The translations under genes and the position numbers were made by a program. Positions 17,154 to 25,233 of a stretch of 64,000 bases of DNA are shown here, piece after piece; positions within the stretch are counted from its first letter, which is position 1, and each line of letters opens with the position of its first letter. Origin of the DNA: Paenarthrobacter sp. GOM3. GTDB taxonomy: Bacteria; Actinomycetota; Actinomycetes; Actinomycetales; Micrococcaceae. Location of the stretch: the NCBI RefSeq assembly GCF_018215265.2, contig NZ_CP136562.1, forward strand, positions 558,001-622,000, in the 5' to 3' direction. Under the pieces are notes generated by a model. It saw only the letters and a program-made list of their open reading frames with translations, searched no databases and was not told the origin of the DNA.

Positions 17154-17711
17154 ATGGCGAGAGATGCAGAAGCAACCAGGCAGCGGATCCTGAAGGCGGC
17201 AGAGGAGGAGTTCGCCAGCTATGGCATAGCCGGTGCGCGGGTGGACCGTATTGCTGACGAGGCACTGGCCAACAAGGCGATGCTGTACCGGTATTTCGGC
17301 AGCAAGGAGCAGTTGTTTGACGAGGTTTTCTCCCGGCGAGTGGTTGCAGTAGTGGAGGAGACGGAATTCGACGCACTGGACTTGCCGGCGTACGCGGCCC
17401 GTGCTTTCGACCTTTACCAGAAGGACCCCAATGTCCTCAGGCTCACCAACTGGTACATCCTTGAACGCGGCCAGGCGGCGGACCTTGAAACCTTGGTGGC
17501 CTCGCACCAGGAAAAGCTTTCCCGGATCGAAAGCGCCCAGAAAGCCGGCCACCTTCGCTCTGATCTCACACCCATCGAGCTGCTGGCAAGCGTGCGCGCC
17601 CTGGCCATGACCTGGCACACGCTCACTCCCGAGATGGCACGGTCCAAGCTTCCGAGCCTCAAACGGCGCCGCGAAACCATCATGGAGAACGTACGCAGAC
17701 TCGTCAGCTAG
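17154..17711 (+). CDS. TetR-family transcriptional regulator
   Basis: Start chosen at ATG 17154, preceded by GTGGGGGAC; this gives 185 residues beginning MARDAEATRQRILKAAEEEF, the normal TetR opening. The HTH (YGIAGARVDRIADEALANKAMLYRYFGSK split over residues 20-48) is canonical, and the C-terminal half is the ligand/dimerisation domain. The upstream ATG at 17118 would place the operator inside the coding region. It probably represses the divergent DHA2 pump at 15628-17058. Confidence 0.88.
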   Translation: MARDAEATRQRILKAAEEEFASYGIAGARVDRIADEALANKAMLYRYFGSKEQLFDEVFSRRVVAVVEETEFDALDLPAYAARAFDLYQKDPNVLRLTNWYILERGQAADLETLVASHQEKLSRIESAQKAGHLRSDLTPIELLASVRALAMTWHTLTPEMARSKLPSLKRRRETIMENVRRLVS

Positions 17712-17890
17712 TCCGAAATCCCTCCTACGAGGACGGGCTCACGGTCGCCGCAGGGGATTGCGGTTTACCCGCCGCGCCCAGAATGAGGCGCCATTTCGCA
17801 TCAGTCCTGTCGGGACTGACTGAGCGGTGGTGTCCCGCTGACCGACGGCGGGGCCAGCAGTCTTTGCGCGGAAACCGGCAATGGTCCGAA

Positions 17891-18096
17891 TCAGGGCTTT
17901 CCTTCGTAAAGGCCATCTACGGCCGAGGCCATCAGCCGGAGATCGACAGGGGACGCCACAGTGCTTCGTGCACGTAGGCGTCGAACTCGAAAGCGGTGGC
18001 GTTTCCGCCCCGACCCCAGTATCCGGCCCACAATCGGTAGAGGGTCACGGCGTTCTTCTCTAAAAGGATGCGTGCGGTCCGCTGTGGATCATCCAT
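17891..18096 (-). pseudogene. Small conserved-type protein gene with a frameshift in a C run
   Basis: On the minus strand, ATG 18096 opens a 54-residue frame ending at 17932 that reads like a real small acidic protein (LYRLWAGYWGRGGNATAFEF). Just before the premature stop lies a run of four G on the plus strand (17949-17952). Adding one base there continues the frame to a stop at 17891 with DLRLMASAVDGLYEGKP, which completes a plausible ~68-residue protein. I recall, without being able to check, similar ~60-residue hypothetical proteins with a GGNA-FEFDAY core in Arthrobacter. It may be a genuine one-base deletion or a sequencing error. Function unknown. The 179 bp between tetR and this gene hold only a small hairpin (TCAGTCC/GGACTGA at 17801-17819). 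Confidence 0.5.
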
Positions 18097-18217
18097 TGTG
18101 ACATCCCAGTGCTATCGAGGCGCTCTCTTGCGCGGCATGAAATAATCCGCCTGCTTAGCGTCCACCGTACAGGGCTCGGAGCCCCCGATTGCACGGGCCA
18201 CGACTGCCTGAGGTAAA

Positions 18218-18235
18218 GCTCAAGACATCTTGAGC
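18218..18235. promoter_or_regulatory. Inverted repeat upstream of the M23 peptidase gene
   Basis: GCTCAAG-ACAT-CTTGAGC, a perfect 7-bp stem, lies 125 bp before the peptidase start. The rest of the 263-bp gap (18097-18359) shows no gene. It could be an operator or a leader hairpin; I see no clear c-di-AMP riboswitch consensus, which would be the expected element for a cell-wall hydrolase. Confidence 0.3.
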
Positions 18236-18359
18236 CAAAACTGATGGAACCTTTCTTTGGCAAGGGCCCGGGAAGCCTTTATTTCTGCTGTGATTCCCGC
18301 AACAATGGTGCTTGCACGCCAGGCTGGGGTTTGGTGCCGCTGGCTTTGGGGAGTGTTTT

Positions 18360-19904
18360 GTGGGCAAGCATCATGATTCAAACCGGGCAGTAAAACTGAT
18401 CCGTGCCATAGGCTTCCACCGCGTTCTTATCGCTGGAAGCCTCGCCATCCTGGCGTTCTTCGCATTCGGCTTCCAGCCACTCACTTCCGTGCCGACCAGC
18501 AGCATTGGCGGTTCCCTGGCGCAGGGCGTTGTTGAACCGACGGCATTGGGCACCCTGGTGGCGCCGGAGGCCGAGACTACCGTCATCGATCCGGCCCCCG
18601 AGCCCCCGGCACAACAAGCCGGAACGCCCATGGTGTACTTCGACCGCGCCGTGGTCCGGACCGTCAGCAAGGATGGTTCATCGGGCTTGACGGTCGCCTC
18701 AGCGGGTATGCCACGCCCGCCCGCGGGGAGCTTGTACGCGCCTCTTGAGGTCCTCAATCCGAGCTCGCCTTACGGTTACCGCTACAGTCCCTTGACCGGC
18801 CTCCCCGGTGAATTCCACTGGGGCCAGGATTACGCTGCAGCATGCGGCACCCGGGTGTACGCCGCCGATGCCGGCATTGTCCGGGCCGTCGGCTGGCACA
18901 TCTGGGGTGGCGGCAACCGTGTGGAAATTGAGCACGGCAACGGCCTGGTGACCACCTACAACCACCTGCAGGCGATCGGCGTCACGAAGGGCCAGTCGGT
19001 CCGCGTCGGCGAAGTCATTGCTGAGGTTGGCACCACCGGCTGGTCCACTGGCTGCCACCTCCACTTCGAGACGATCGTCAACGGACTGCACACCAATCCG
19101 AACGGCTGGATCTACTTGCCCATGCGGCAGATTGATCCGCTGCAACCCATCACCATGGTGAGCTACCAGCCAGGCGTCGGAACGGGCACCACGGCCACCC
19201 CGCAGTGGGCGGTACCAGTGGCCGATGGCACCAACCGCGCAGTCATCGGCGGCGAACACGAGGAACCCGTGGCACTGCCGGTAGTCGTTCCACCAGTGAC
19301 CACCCCCCCGGCTACACCAAGCGCCCCAGGCACCAGCACGCCGCCCACCACGCAGACACCGGCGCCGTCCGTGACGGCCACGCCGACGCCTACGCCGACG
19401 ACGACGGTCACCCCCAAGCCGACGGTCACCCCGACCCCTACGGTCACCCCGACGCCTACGGTCACTCCGACCCCGACGACACCCGCACCGACGCCTACGG
19501 TCACTCCGACCCCGACGACTCCCGTACCGACGACTCCCGTACCGACGACTCCCGCGCCGTCTACGACTACCGTGGCGCCGACGGTGACGGTCCCCGTGGC
19601 CCCGGCGCCCGCCGTCGTCGTGCCTCCCGCAGTGCCTGCACCAGCGGCTCCTGCGCCGGCTCCAGCAGTTATCGCGCCGGCCCCGGCAGTGGTCGCCCCG
19701 GCACCAGCTCCAGTGGTGGCACCAGCCCCGGCCCCCGCGCCGGCCGCTCCCGTCGCGCCGGTGCCCACGCCAGCTGCCGTACTTCCAACGACGCTCCCGG
19801 CTGTGGTCCTTCCGCCTGGATACATCCTGATCGGGACCGATAAGGTCCAGCGCCCGGACCGTGTGATCGTGCCGTTGTCCACGCTCATCATTCCAACGCC
19901 CTAG
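18360..19904 (+). CDS. Secreted M23-family peptidoglycan endopeptidase with Thr/Pro and Ala/Pro tail
   Basis: The start is taken as GTG 18360, with GGGGAG 7 bases upstream, rather than the earlier ATG at 18312. An N-terminal basic region plus hydrophobic stretch (VLIAGSLAILAFFAFGF) acts as signal or anchor. The LytM/M23 domain carries the zinc ligands HWGQD (HxxxD) and the terminal HLHFE (HxH). It is followed by about 220 residues of PTPTVTP-type repeats, then APAP-type repeats, and a final short folded-looking segment (PGYILIGTDKVQRPDRVIV). M23 enzymes cleave peptidoglycan cross-bridges; the tail probably spans the wall. It is monocistronic. Confidence 0.85.
   Translation: MGKHHDSNRAVKLIRAIGFHRVLIAGSLAILAFFAFGFQPLTSVPTSSIGGSLAQGVVEPTALGTLVAPEAETTVIDPAPEPPAQQAGTPMVYFDRAVVRTVSKDGSSGLTVASAGMPRPPAGSLYAPLEVLNPSSPYGYRYSPLTGLPGEFHWGQDYAAACGTRVYAADAGIVRAVGWHIWGGGNRVEIEHGNGLVTTYNHLQAIGVTKGQSVRVGEVIAEVGTTGWSTGCHLHFETIVNGLHTNPNGWIYLPMRQIDPLQPITMVSYQPGVGTGTTATPQWAVPVADGTNRAVIGGEHEEPVALPVVVPPVTTPPATPSAPGTSTPPTTQTPAPSVTATPTPTPTTTVTPKPTVTPTPTVTPTPTVTPTPTTPAPTPTVTPTPTTPVPTTPVPTTPAPSTTTVAPTVTVPVAPAPAVVVPPAVPAPAAPAPAPAVIAPAPAVVAPAPAPVVAPAPAPAPAAPVAPVPTPAAVLPTTLPAVVLPPGYILIGTDKVQRPDRVIVPLSTLIIPTP
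19371..19580 (+). repeat. Thr/Pro-coding tandem repeat region
   Basis: Imperfect tandem copies of a short unit around ACGGTCACTCCGACCCC encode PTVTPTP repeats, followed by CCGTACCGACGACTC repeats encoding VPTTP. Nearly every frame on both strands stays open through it, creating spurious long ORFs. Repeat number is likely to vary between strains by slippage. Confidence 0.75.
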
Positions 19905-19980
19905 GTTTCGCCACCCGGCAAGCTCCCGTAAGCTCGATGGCGGCGATCCCGCCAGCCGACGACGTCAGGAAGCGAATCCC

Positions 19981-20463
19981 ATGACCAGCCTGTACAGCAT
20001 TCCCCTCACCTTCAACGACGGCTCCGACGCTGATTTCGGCCGCTTCGAAGGGAAAGCCGTGTTGGTAGTCAACGTCGCTTCCGAATGCGGCTTCACCAGG
20101 CAGTACGCGGGCCTGGAGGAGCTGTACGGCAAGTACCGGGAGCAAGGCCTGGAGATCCTGGGTGTGCCGTGCAACCAGTTCGGCGGCCAGGAACCGGGCG
20201 CGGACGAGGAGATCGCCGAGTTCTGCGAGCGTAACTTTGGCGTCTCCTTTCCGCTGACCAGCAAGGCAAACGTGCTCGGCAAGGAACAGCACCCTCTCTT
20301 CACCGAGCTGACCCGGGGCGCCGACGGTGAGCCCGTCAAAGTGAAGTGGAACTTCGAGAAGTTCGTCATCAACCGCGACGGAAAAGTCGTGGCACGATTC
20401 CCATCCGCAGTGGAGCCCGACTCCGAAGACCTGATGAAAGCAGTGGAAGAAGCGTTGGCGTAA
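19981..20463 (+). CDS. Glutathione peroxidase family (thiol peroxidase), Cys type
   Basis: 160 residues, the full GPx length. Motifs: VVNVASECGFTRQYAGLEELY with the peroxidatic cysteine (a Cys, not Sec), the NQFGGQEPG motif with catalytic Gln, and WNFEKFVINRDGKVVARF containing the catalytic Trp and Asn. Bacterial Cys-GPx proteins usually reduce hydroperoxides with thioredoxin rather than glutathione, and actinobacteria use mycothiol instead of glutathione. There is no signal peptide, so it is cytoplasmic. Followed by hairpins at 20484-20530. Confidence 0.92.
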   Translation: MTSLYSIPLTFNDGSDADFGRFEGKAVLVVNVASECGFTRQYAGLEELYGKYREQGLEILGVPCNQFGGQEPGADEEIAEFCERNFGVSFPLTSKANVLGKEQHPLFTELTRGADGEPVKVKWNFEKFVINRDGKVVARFPSAVEPDSEDLMKAVEEALA

Positions 20464-20483
20464 AGCCACCAATTCCGAAGGGA

Positions 20484-20530
20484 GGAAAAGTAATTTTCCA
20501 ACATTCCGCCGGAAATTAGCCAGATGTTGG
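20484..20530 (+). terminator. Hairpins downstream of the GPx gene
   Basis: GGAAAA-GTAA-TTTTCC (20484-20499) and CCAACAT (20498-20504) / ATGTTGG (20524-20530). Neither has a good U-tract, so termination is only plausible. Confidence 0.4.
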
Positions 20531-20605
20531 CTTGTTGTCTGGTTGGATTGGCCCTACTGGATTGACACGGGAGGCGCCGCCTCCCACCAAACGCTAAGGC
20601 AAGCT

Positions 20606-21571
20606 ATGGAGCTCATCGAGGCTGAATACCCCAAACCAGGTCATGTGCTTTTGCACCTGAGTGATCTTCACCTGGTGGGTGGTCCAAACACGCTCCACGG
20701 GTCCGTGGACAGTGCAGCCAGGCTCCAGGAAATCTGCGATCAGATTATCGCTTCCAGGATCAGGCCTGAGGCCATCATTTTCACTGGAGACCTCGCGGAC
20801 AAGGGCGAGCTCCACGCTTACGAGCGGCTCCGCGAAATGATTGAACCCGTCTGCGACGCGCTCGGGGCCAAGGCCATATGGGCCATGGGCAACCACGATA
20901 ACCGGGCGAACTTCCGCGCAGCCTTCCAGGACGCTTCCGAGACCAGCAGGCCCCAGGACCCGGTCGACCGCAGCTACTTCGTGAACGGGCTCCGGATCAT
21001 CACCTTGGACACCACGGTGCCCGGCCACCACTACGGCGAGCTGTCCGAATCCCAGCTTGATTGGCTGGCCGCCGAACTGGCCACCCCGGCCCCGGATGGC
21101 ACCATCCTTGCCTTGCACCACCCGCCGGTTCCCTGCGTCCAGGACCTTGCTGTGTTGGTGGAGCTGCGCGGCCAAGCCGCGCTGGCCGCCGTCGTCCGCA
21201 ATTCGGACGTTCGCACCATCCTGGGTGGCCACCTGCATTACTCCACGACGGCGGGCTTCGCCGGCATCCCGGTGTCAGTCGCCTCGGCCACCTGTTACAC
21301 CCAGGACCTGGCAGTACGTGCTGGCGGACAGCGTGGCCGCGATGGTGCGCAGTCGTACAACATGATCCATGTCTACGAGCACACGATCGTCCACTCAGTG
21401 GTTCCGATGTCCGGGGGCGTAACCGTTGGCGAGCCCGTGGATGCTGCAGAGGTGCAGCGGAGGCTGGCCGAAGCCGGCATCCGCATCCCACACGAGTCCC
21501 GGGTGGGGGCGCACACTTCCCCTGGCACGCTGACCTCGTCCCTGCCGCTTATTTCTCCCAGGGTGCCTTGA
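20606..21571 (+). CDS. Metallophosphoesterase / cyclic-nucleotide phosphodiesterase (CpdA-like)
   Basis: Calcineurin-like metallophosphoesterase with the metal-binding blocks LSDLHLVGG (D-x-H), FTGDLADKGE (GDx), GNHDN (GNHD), and GGHLHYS (GHxH); about 321 residues from ATG 20606. A TTG at 20543 would add 21 residues of no obvious similarity; I prefer the ATG because the conserved protein begins just after it. CpdA-like enzymes hydrolyse cAMP or related phosphodiesters in the cytoplasm. The 3' end overlaps the convergent Stealth gene by 23 bp. Confidence 0.85.
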   Translation: MELIEAEYPKPGHVLLHLSDLHLVGGPNTLHGSVDSAARLQEICDQIIASRIRPEAIIFTGDLADKGELHAYERLREMIEPVCDALGAKAIWAMGNHDNRANFRAAFQDASETSRPQDPVDRSYFVNGLRIITLDTTVPGHHYGELSESQLDWLAAELATPAPDGTILALHHPPVPCVQDLAVLVELRGQAALAAVVRNSDVRTILGGHLHYSTTAGFAGIPVSVASATCYTQDLAVRAGGQRGRDGAQSYNMIHVYEHTIVHSVVPMSGGVTVGEPVDAAEVQRRLAEAGIRIPHESRVGAHTSPGTLTSSLPLISPRVP

Positions 21572-22964
21572 CGGGGAAGTACTTCTCCAGGAAATCGGTC
21601 ACCAGTTCCGCACGTTCATCTGACGCGACCTCCGGGAAGCTGCCGTCGTTCAGGCAGAAGAAGTCCATGTGGCGCTTCGCCAACAGCTTGGGCAGGTAGT
21701 GCAGGCCCGCCCACATGGTGGTGTCCACGTACCTGACCTTGGCATTGGTTTGCGTCACTGCGCGGCCCGTGAGCAGGGCGTAGTAGTGGTAGAACGAGTT
21801 GGTCACGGAGATGTTGTCGGCTGCGCGGAAGCGGCTGCCGGCCGTCTTGGCGAATTCCGCGGGGAACTCTTTCTCCATCCGGGCCACGACGCTGCGGCGC
21901 AGCGGGGCAGCGGTGTGCTCCAGGTGCCGGGTGGTGATCCGGCCGAAGCGCTCCCAGAGCAGTTTGCGGTTAACGCGGGCCGCGTTCTCGAAGCCGCTGC
22001 GTTCGGCGTCGTTCTCGCCCAGGCCAATGCGGGTGTCCGCTTCGATGAACTTGGTGATGCCGCCAGGGGTGAAGAACATGTCCGGACCCACGGGACGGCC
22101 AAAGAACATGTCGTCGTTGGAGTACAGGAAGTGCTCGGACAAGCCCTCGATGTGGTGGAGCTGGCACTCCACGGCCTGCGAATTGTGCGTGGGAAGGACT
22201 GAGGGGTCGGCGAAGAACTCCTCGCTGCGCACCACTGTCACCGACGGGTGCTCTGCCAGCCACGCCGGGGCGGGCGAATCGGTGGCGATGAAGATCCGGC
22301 GGATCCACGGCGCAAACATGTGCACGGAGCGCAGCGCGTACTTCAGTTCGTTGATCTGGCGGAAGCGGGCTTCATGGTCGTCGCCCTCCCCGAGCACGGC
22401 GCCGGCCTGCTGGGCGCGGCGCCGGGCAATGTACTCGGGGTCGCTGCCATCAACCCAGGAAAAGACAATGTCGACGTCGAAGTCGATGTCGCTTGCGTGG
22501 TCCGCGAACATGTTTTCGATGGTGGGCCAGGAGAGGCCGTGCCGCTGGACCGTGCCCCGCACGGCATCCTGCCGGAGCATGGTGCGGCGGGTCAGGGAAT
22601 TCTCCACCGGCAGCTCCAGGTGGTCGCCTTCGAACCTCCACAGCTCAAGCTGCACACCCAGTGCGGGTCCGTACCAGAGGCCGCCGCCGGTCTCGACCCG
22701 GGGCCGGTACAGCCTGAAGATGCGGGACTTCCGGTTGGTGGTCAGCTCGCCGTCGGCCACCAGCACTGAGGTCTTTTTCTTGGCGTCAACGGTCATGGAG
22801 TAGAACGGCTCGTTCCGGAACGCAGCAACCAGCGCCTCCCGGACCACCTTGCGGGACTCCCAATCGACGGCGATGACGGGCCGCTCGTCGTTTCCGCGGA
22901 CCAGGATGAAGTCGACACCTGCGGCGTCCAAGGCAGCCCGGACGGCCAGGAGGTCGGACACCAT
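21549..22964 (-). CDS. Stealth-family sugar-phosphate transferase (capsule/wall polymer phosphotransferase)
   Basis: From ATG 22964 the protein has 471 residues, but coding sequence clearly continues about 58 codons upstream to 23138, where the only SD-supported codon is ATC (GGAGAA, 7-base spacer); no ATG, GTG or TTG occurs in that stretch. Stealth blocks are visible: IVFSWVDGSDPEY, INELKYALRSV...RIFIATDSPAPAW, LYSNDDMFFGRPV, and VTNSFYHYYALLTGRA. Stealth enzymes transfer hexose 1-phosphate units to build phosphoglycan-type surface polymers. It lies directly downstream of a HAD phosphatase gene, with 32 bp from that gene's stop to the ATC, so the pair is likely cotranscribed. Confidence 0.88.
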   Translation of the reverse strand: MVSDLLAVRAALDAAGVDFILVRGNDERPVIAVDWESRKVVREALVAAFRNEPFYSMTVDAKKKTSVLVADGELTTNRKSRIFRLYRPRVETGGGLWYGPALGVQLELWRFEGDHLELPVENSLTRRTMLRQDAVRGTVQRHGLSWPTIENMFADHASDIDFDVDIVFSWVDGSDPEYIARRRAQQAGAVLGEGDDHEARFRQINELKYALRSVHMFAPWIRRIFIATDSPAPAWLAEHPSVTVVRSEEFFADPSVLPTHNSQAVECQLHHIEGLSEHFLYSNDDMFFGRPVGPDMFFTPGGITKFIEADTRIGLGENDAERSGFENAARVNRKLLWERFGRITTRHLEHTAAPLRRSVVARMEKEFPAEFAKTAGSRFRAADNISVTNSFYHYYALLTGRAVTQTNAKVRYVDTTMWAGLHYLPKLLAKRHMDFFCLNDGSFPEVASDERAELVTDFLEKYFPVKAPWEK

Positions 22965-23170
22965 GGCCTGCTGCGGGGTGAGGTCGCTGTTGACCAGGGC
23001 GTACCGCCCGCGGTGACGGACGACGTCGGACCTGTGCTTCAGGTGCGCGACGACGGCAGGCGAGACCGCCTCGGCGATCGTGTCTTCTTCAATGGAAGGG
23101 CTGCCGTGGTAGATCGGATCGACCTGTGCTTGTGTGATGGCTGTTCTCCGGAATCGTCTGGGTGGTGGAG

Positions 23171-24091
23171 CTAGATGGAAAGTGCTTCGCGCCAGCTGCG
23201 GAGGAAAGCGCCGCCGGCGTCGTCGTGGATCACGTCGTCCGCCAGTTCAAGGTCAGCGGCCGTCAGGATGGTGTAGGGCTTCACCGGTACGCCGTCTGCG
23301 GGCCGGACATCCACGTGTTTCACATCGTGGTCGTTGTGGTGAAGCCAGTCTGCCATGGCGTAGTCCGTGCGGGAATCGCCAACGGTGCGCCATGACAGGG
23401 GAGTGATGCCCTGGGCCGCCAGCAGTTCGACGGCGCGGCTCGCTCCGAGGTCCTTGCCCAGCCGCACCGATTCGATGTCAGTGGAGATGATGGTGGGGTC
23501 CAGGCGGTAGTCCGCGGCGTCGTCGGATTCGGGGGCGTGGTGGTCCAAAATCGCGGCGCTCAGGCCGTGGCGGCCCATGATGTCCAGGGCGTCGGCGTCG
23601 AACAGTTTCTGTTCGGCCAGGTAGTCGTCGCTGGACACTTCCAGGTGCTGCTCCACGGAAACCATGGCCCGCTTGGTCTCGTCGAAGAACATGTGGGCGG
23701 AGTAGTCTTCCGCGACGAGCCTGCGGATGTCGTCACCATAGGCCTTGGGTACCGCGAGTTCGTGGTCCACATGGATGGGACCGGGGCCTTCGGCCGTATA
23801 GCTGAACCACACGGCGCCCTTCTCGCAGATGGCATGGATCACGGTGTGTGCCGGCATCCCGGCGGCGATCATGGGCTTCATGACCTGTTCACTGATGAAC
23901 GCGTCCGAGCGGCCCGTGTTGAAAATGACGGGAATGCCCGCGGAGGCCAGCGCCACCAGGTCCGCGATGATGTCCGGCTTGACGTCGCGCGTCACAGGGC
24001 TGGCGATGGGGCCGTCGACGTCCAGCAACAGCGCCACCTCGGGCGTGGCCAGGGCAGCGGTCCGGTCAGTACCTTGGAGCGGTTGTGTCAT
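23171..24091 (-). CDS. HAD-superfamily hydrolase
   Basis: 306 residues with HAD motif I near the N-terminus in LLLDVDGPIASP (nucleophile DxD), motif II in VIFNTGRSD, and motif IV in TVGDSRTDYAMADWL; a Cof-type cap sits between. HADs of this layout are sugar- or polyol-phosphate phosphatases. The tight spacing to the Stealth transferase suggests a role in supplying or trimming the sugar-phosphate donor or polymer; the exact substrate is unknown. Confidence 0.8.
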   Translation of the reverse strand: MTQPLQGTDRTAALATPEVALLLDVDGPIASPVTRDVKPDIIADLVALASAGIPVIFNTGRSDAFISEQVMKPMIAAGMPAHTVIHAICEKGAVWFSYTAEGPGPIHVDHELAVPKAYGDDIRRLVAEDYSAHMFFDETKRAMVSVEQHLEVSSDDYLAEQKLFDADALDIMGRHGLSAAILDHHAPESDDAADYRLDPTIISTDIESVRLGKDLGASRAVELLAAQGITPLSWRTVGDSRTDYAMADWLHHNDHDVKHVDVRPADGVPVKPYTILTAADLELADDVIHDDAGGAFLRSWREALSI

Positions 24092-24227
24092 GCCCCTATT
24101 CTGTCAGTCCCCGCGCCCTGCATCACAGCTGTGACGCCCCACGAAGGATAGTCACCTTTTGGCCACAACCTGCCTGTGCTGCGGGTCACAAGTTCCGTTA
24201 GGGCGCCAAGTTCCATAGGCTTGCAGG

Positions 24228-24527
24228 GTGATCTTCAAAGCTGTGGGCGAGGGACGCCCGTACCCTGACCATGGATACTCCGCGCCACGCGACTGGGCTG
24301 CCCTGCCTCCGCGCCCGGTGCGCCTGGATGACCTTGTAACCACCAAACGGACCCTGGACCTGGAGGCATTGTTGGCAGAGGACTCCACATTCTTTGGCGA
24401 TCTGTTCCCGCACGTCGTCCAATACCAAGGCGTCATGTACCTCGAGGACGGCCTGCACAGGGCGGTCCGTACCGCGCTTCACCAGAGGACGGCCATCCAC
24501 GCCCGCGTATTGGTGATCGATGGCTAG
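24228..24527 (+). CDS. Small conserved actinobacterial protein, function unknown
   Basis: 99 residues, starting GTG/ATG-type at 24228, with strongly patterned sequence: RPVRLDDLVTTKRTLDLEALLAEDSTFFGDLFPHVVQYQGVMYLEDGLHRAVR in pieces. It resembles a family found beside LytR C-terminal proteins in actinobacteria and sometimes labelled, in my view without support, as a VapB-like antitoxin: no toxin gene adjoins it here. Its stop overlaps the next start (ATGGCTAG, 24520-24527), so the two products are probably made in step and may act together at the envelope. Confidence 0.65.
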   Translation: MIFKAVGEGRPYPDHGYSAPRDWAALPPRPVRLDDLVTTKRTLDLEALLAEDSTFFGDLFPHVVQYQGVMYLEDGLHRAVRTALHQRTAIHARVLVIDG

Positions 24528-25233
24528 GCCCGCCGCTTCGGACCAGGACACCCAGCGGCCAAAAAAACCTAAGCGTCCCAAGGATGTGACGCAACTGCAC
24601 GGCCACCACGTGGTGACCGGACCGGAACTGCGGGCAACGTTTGCCGACGATGTCAGGGTTCCCAAGGGCAGCTTCGGCCGCCGGCTGTTCCATGGAATTG
24701 TCCTGGTCCTGCTGGTTGGCGTCATTGCCGCTGGTGCGGTGGGCGCATGGGCGATCATGAACGGCGTCATCAAGGTCCCCACGGCTATCGCAAGCAAGGC
24801 CCCCACCAGCCTGTGCCCAACCACCACCTTCGACTACGTGCCCAACGAAACCGTGAACCTCAACGTCTTCAATGCGACGTCGCGCGGCGGCTTGGCTGGC
24901 ACGGTCGCCGACGAATTCGCTGCCCGGGGGTTCAAGGTGGCATCGGTGGACAACAGCAACACAGCCTATTCAGGGGTGGGCGTGGTTGTCTCCGGCGTCA
25001 AGGGACAGGCGGCGGCTTTCAACGTCCAGCGGAACCTGGCTGGGACGGACTACTTCCAGGACAACCGTGAAGACGATTCCGTGGACGTGATCCTCACTCC
25101 CGGCTACGAGAGCCTGGTGGAACCGCAACTGGTGGACCAGACGCCCGGCAAGCTCCTTTGCCCGCGTGAGGACCTGCGGATCGCTGACAACTCCAAGTGG
25201 CCGGTGGTGCCTACCCTGCCGGCAGCGCAGTAG
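24520..25233 (+). CDS. LytR C-terminal domain membrane protein
   Basis: 237 residues: a basic cytoplasmic N-terminal tail (QRPKKPKRPKD), one transmembrane helix (FHGIVLVLLVGVIAAGAVGAW, about residues 65-90), then an extracytoplasmic LytR_C domain with VNLNVFNATSRGGLAGTVADEFAARGF. This domain occurs on LytR-CpsA-Psr glycopolymer ligases and on small membrane proteins linked to envelope integrity (such as Cei in mycobacteria). No LCP catalytic domain is present. It overlaps the preceding small gene by 8 bp and the convergent TetR gene by 23 bp. Confidence 0.85.
   Translation: MARPAASDQDTQRPKKPKRPKDVTQLHGHHVVTGPELRATFADDVRVPKGSFGRRLFHGIVLVLLVGVIAAGAVGAWAIMNGVIKVPTAIASKAPTSLCPTTTFDYVPNETVNLNVFNATSRGGLAGTVADEFAARGFKVASVDNSNTAYSGVGVVVSGVKGQAAAFNVQRNLAGTDYFQDNREDDSVDVILTPGYESLVEPQLVDQTPGKLLCPREDLRIADNSKWPVVPTLPAAQ

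Noticed and set aside
18097..18359. Possible c-di-AMP (ydaO) riboswitch before the M23 peptidase
   Set aside because: Expected from gene context, but I could not find the conserved core; only a 7-bp inverted repeat is visible.
19163..19891. 242-codon Gly/Val-rich minus-strand ORF
   Set aside because: Produced by the Thr/Pro-coding repeat, which keeps all frames open; pure low complexity.
24228..24527. VapB-type antitoxin
   Set aside because: No PIN-domain toxin adjoins it and no ribbon-helix-helix or AbrB motif is visible; the neighbour is a LytR_C protein.
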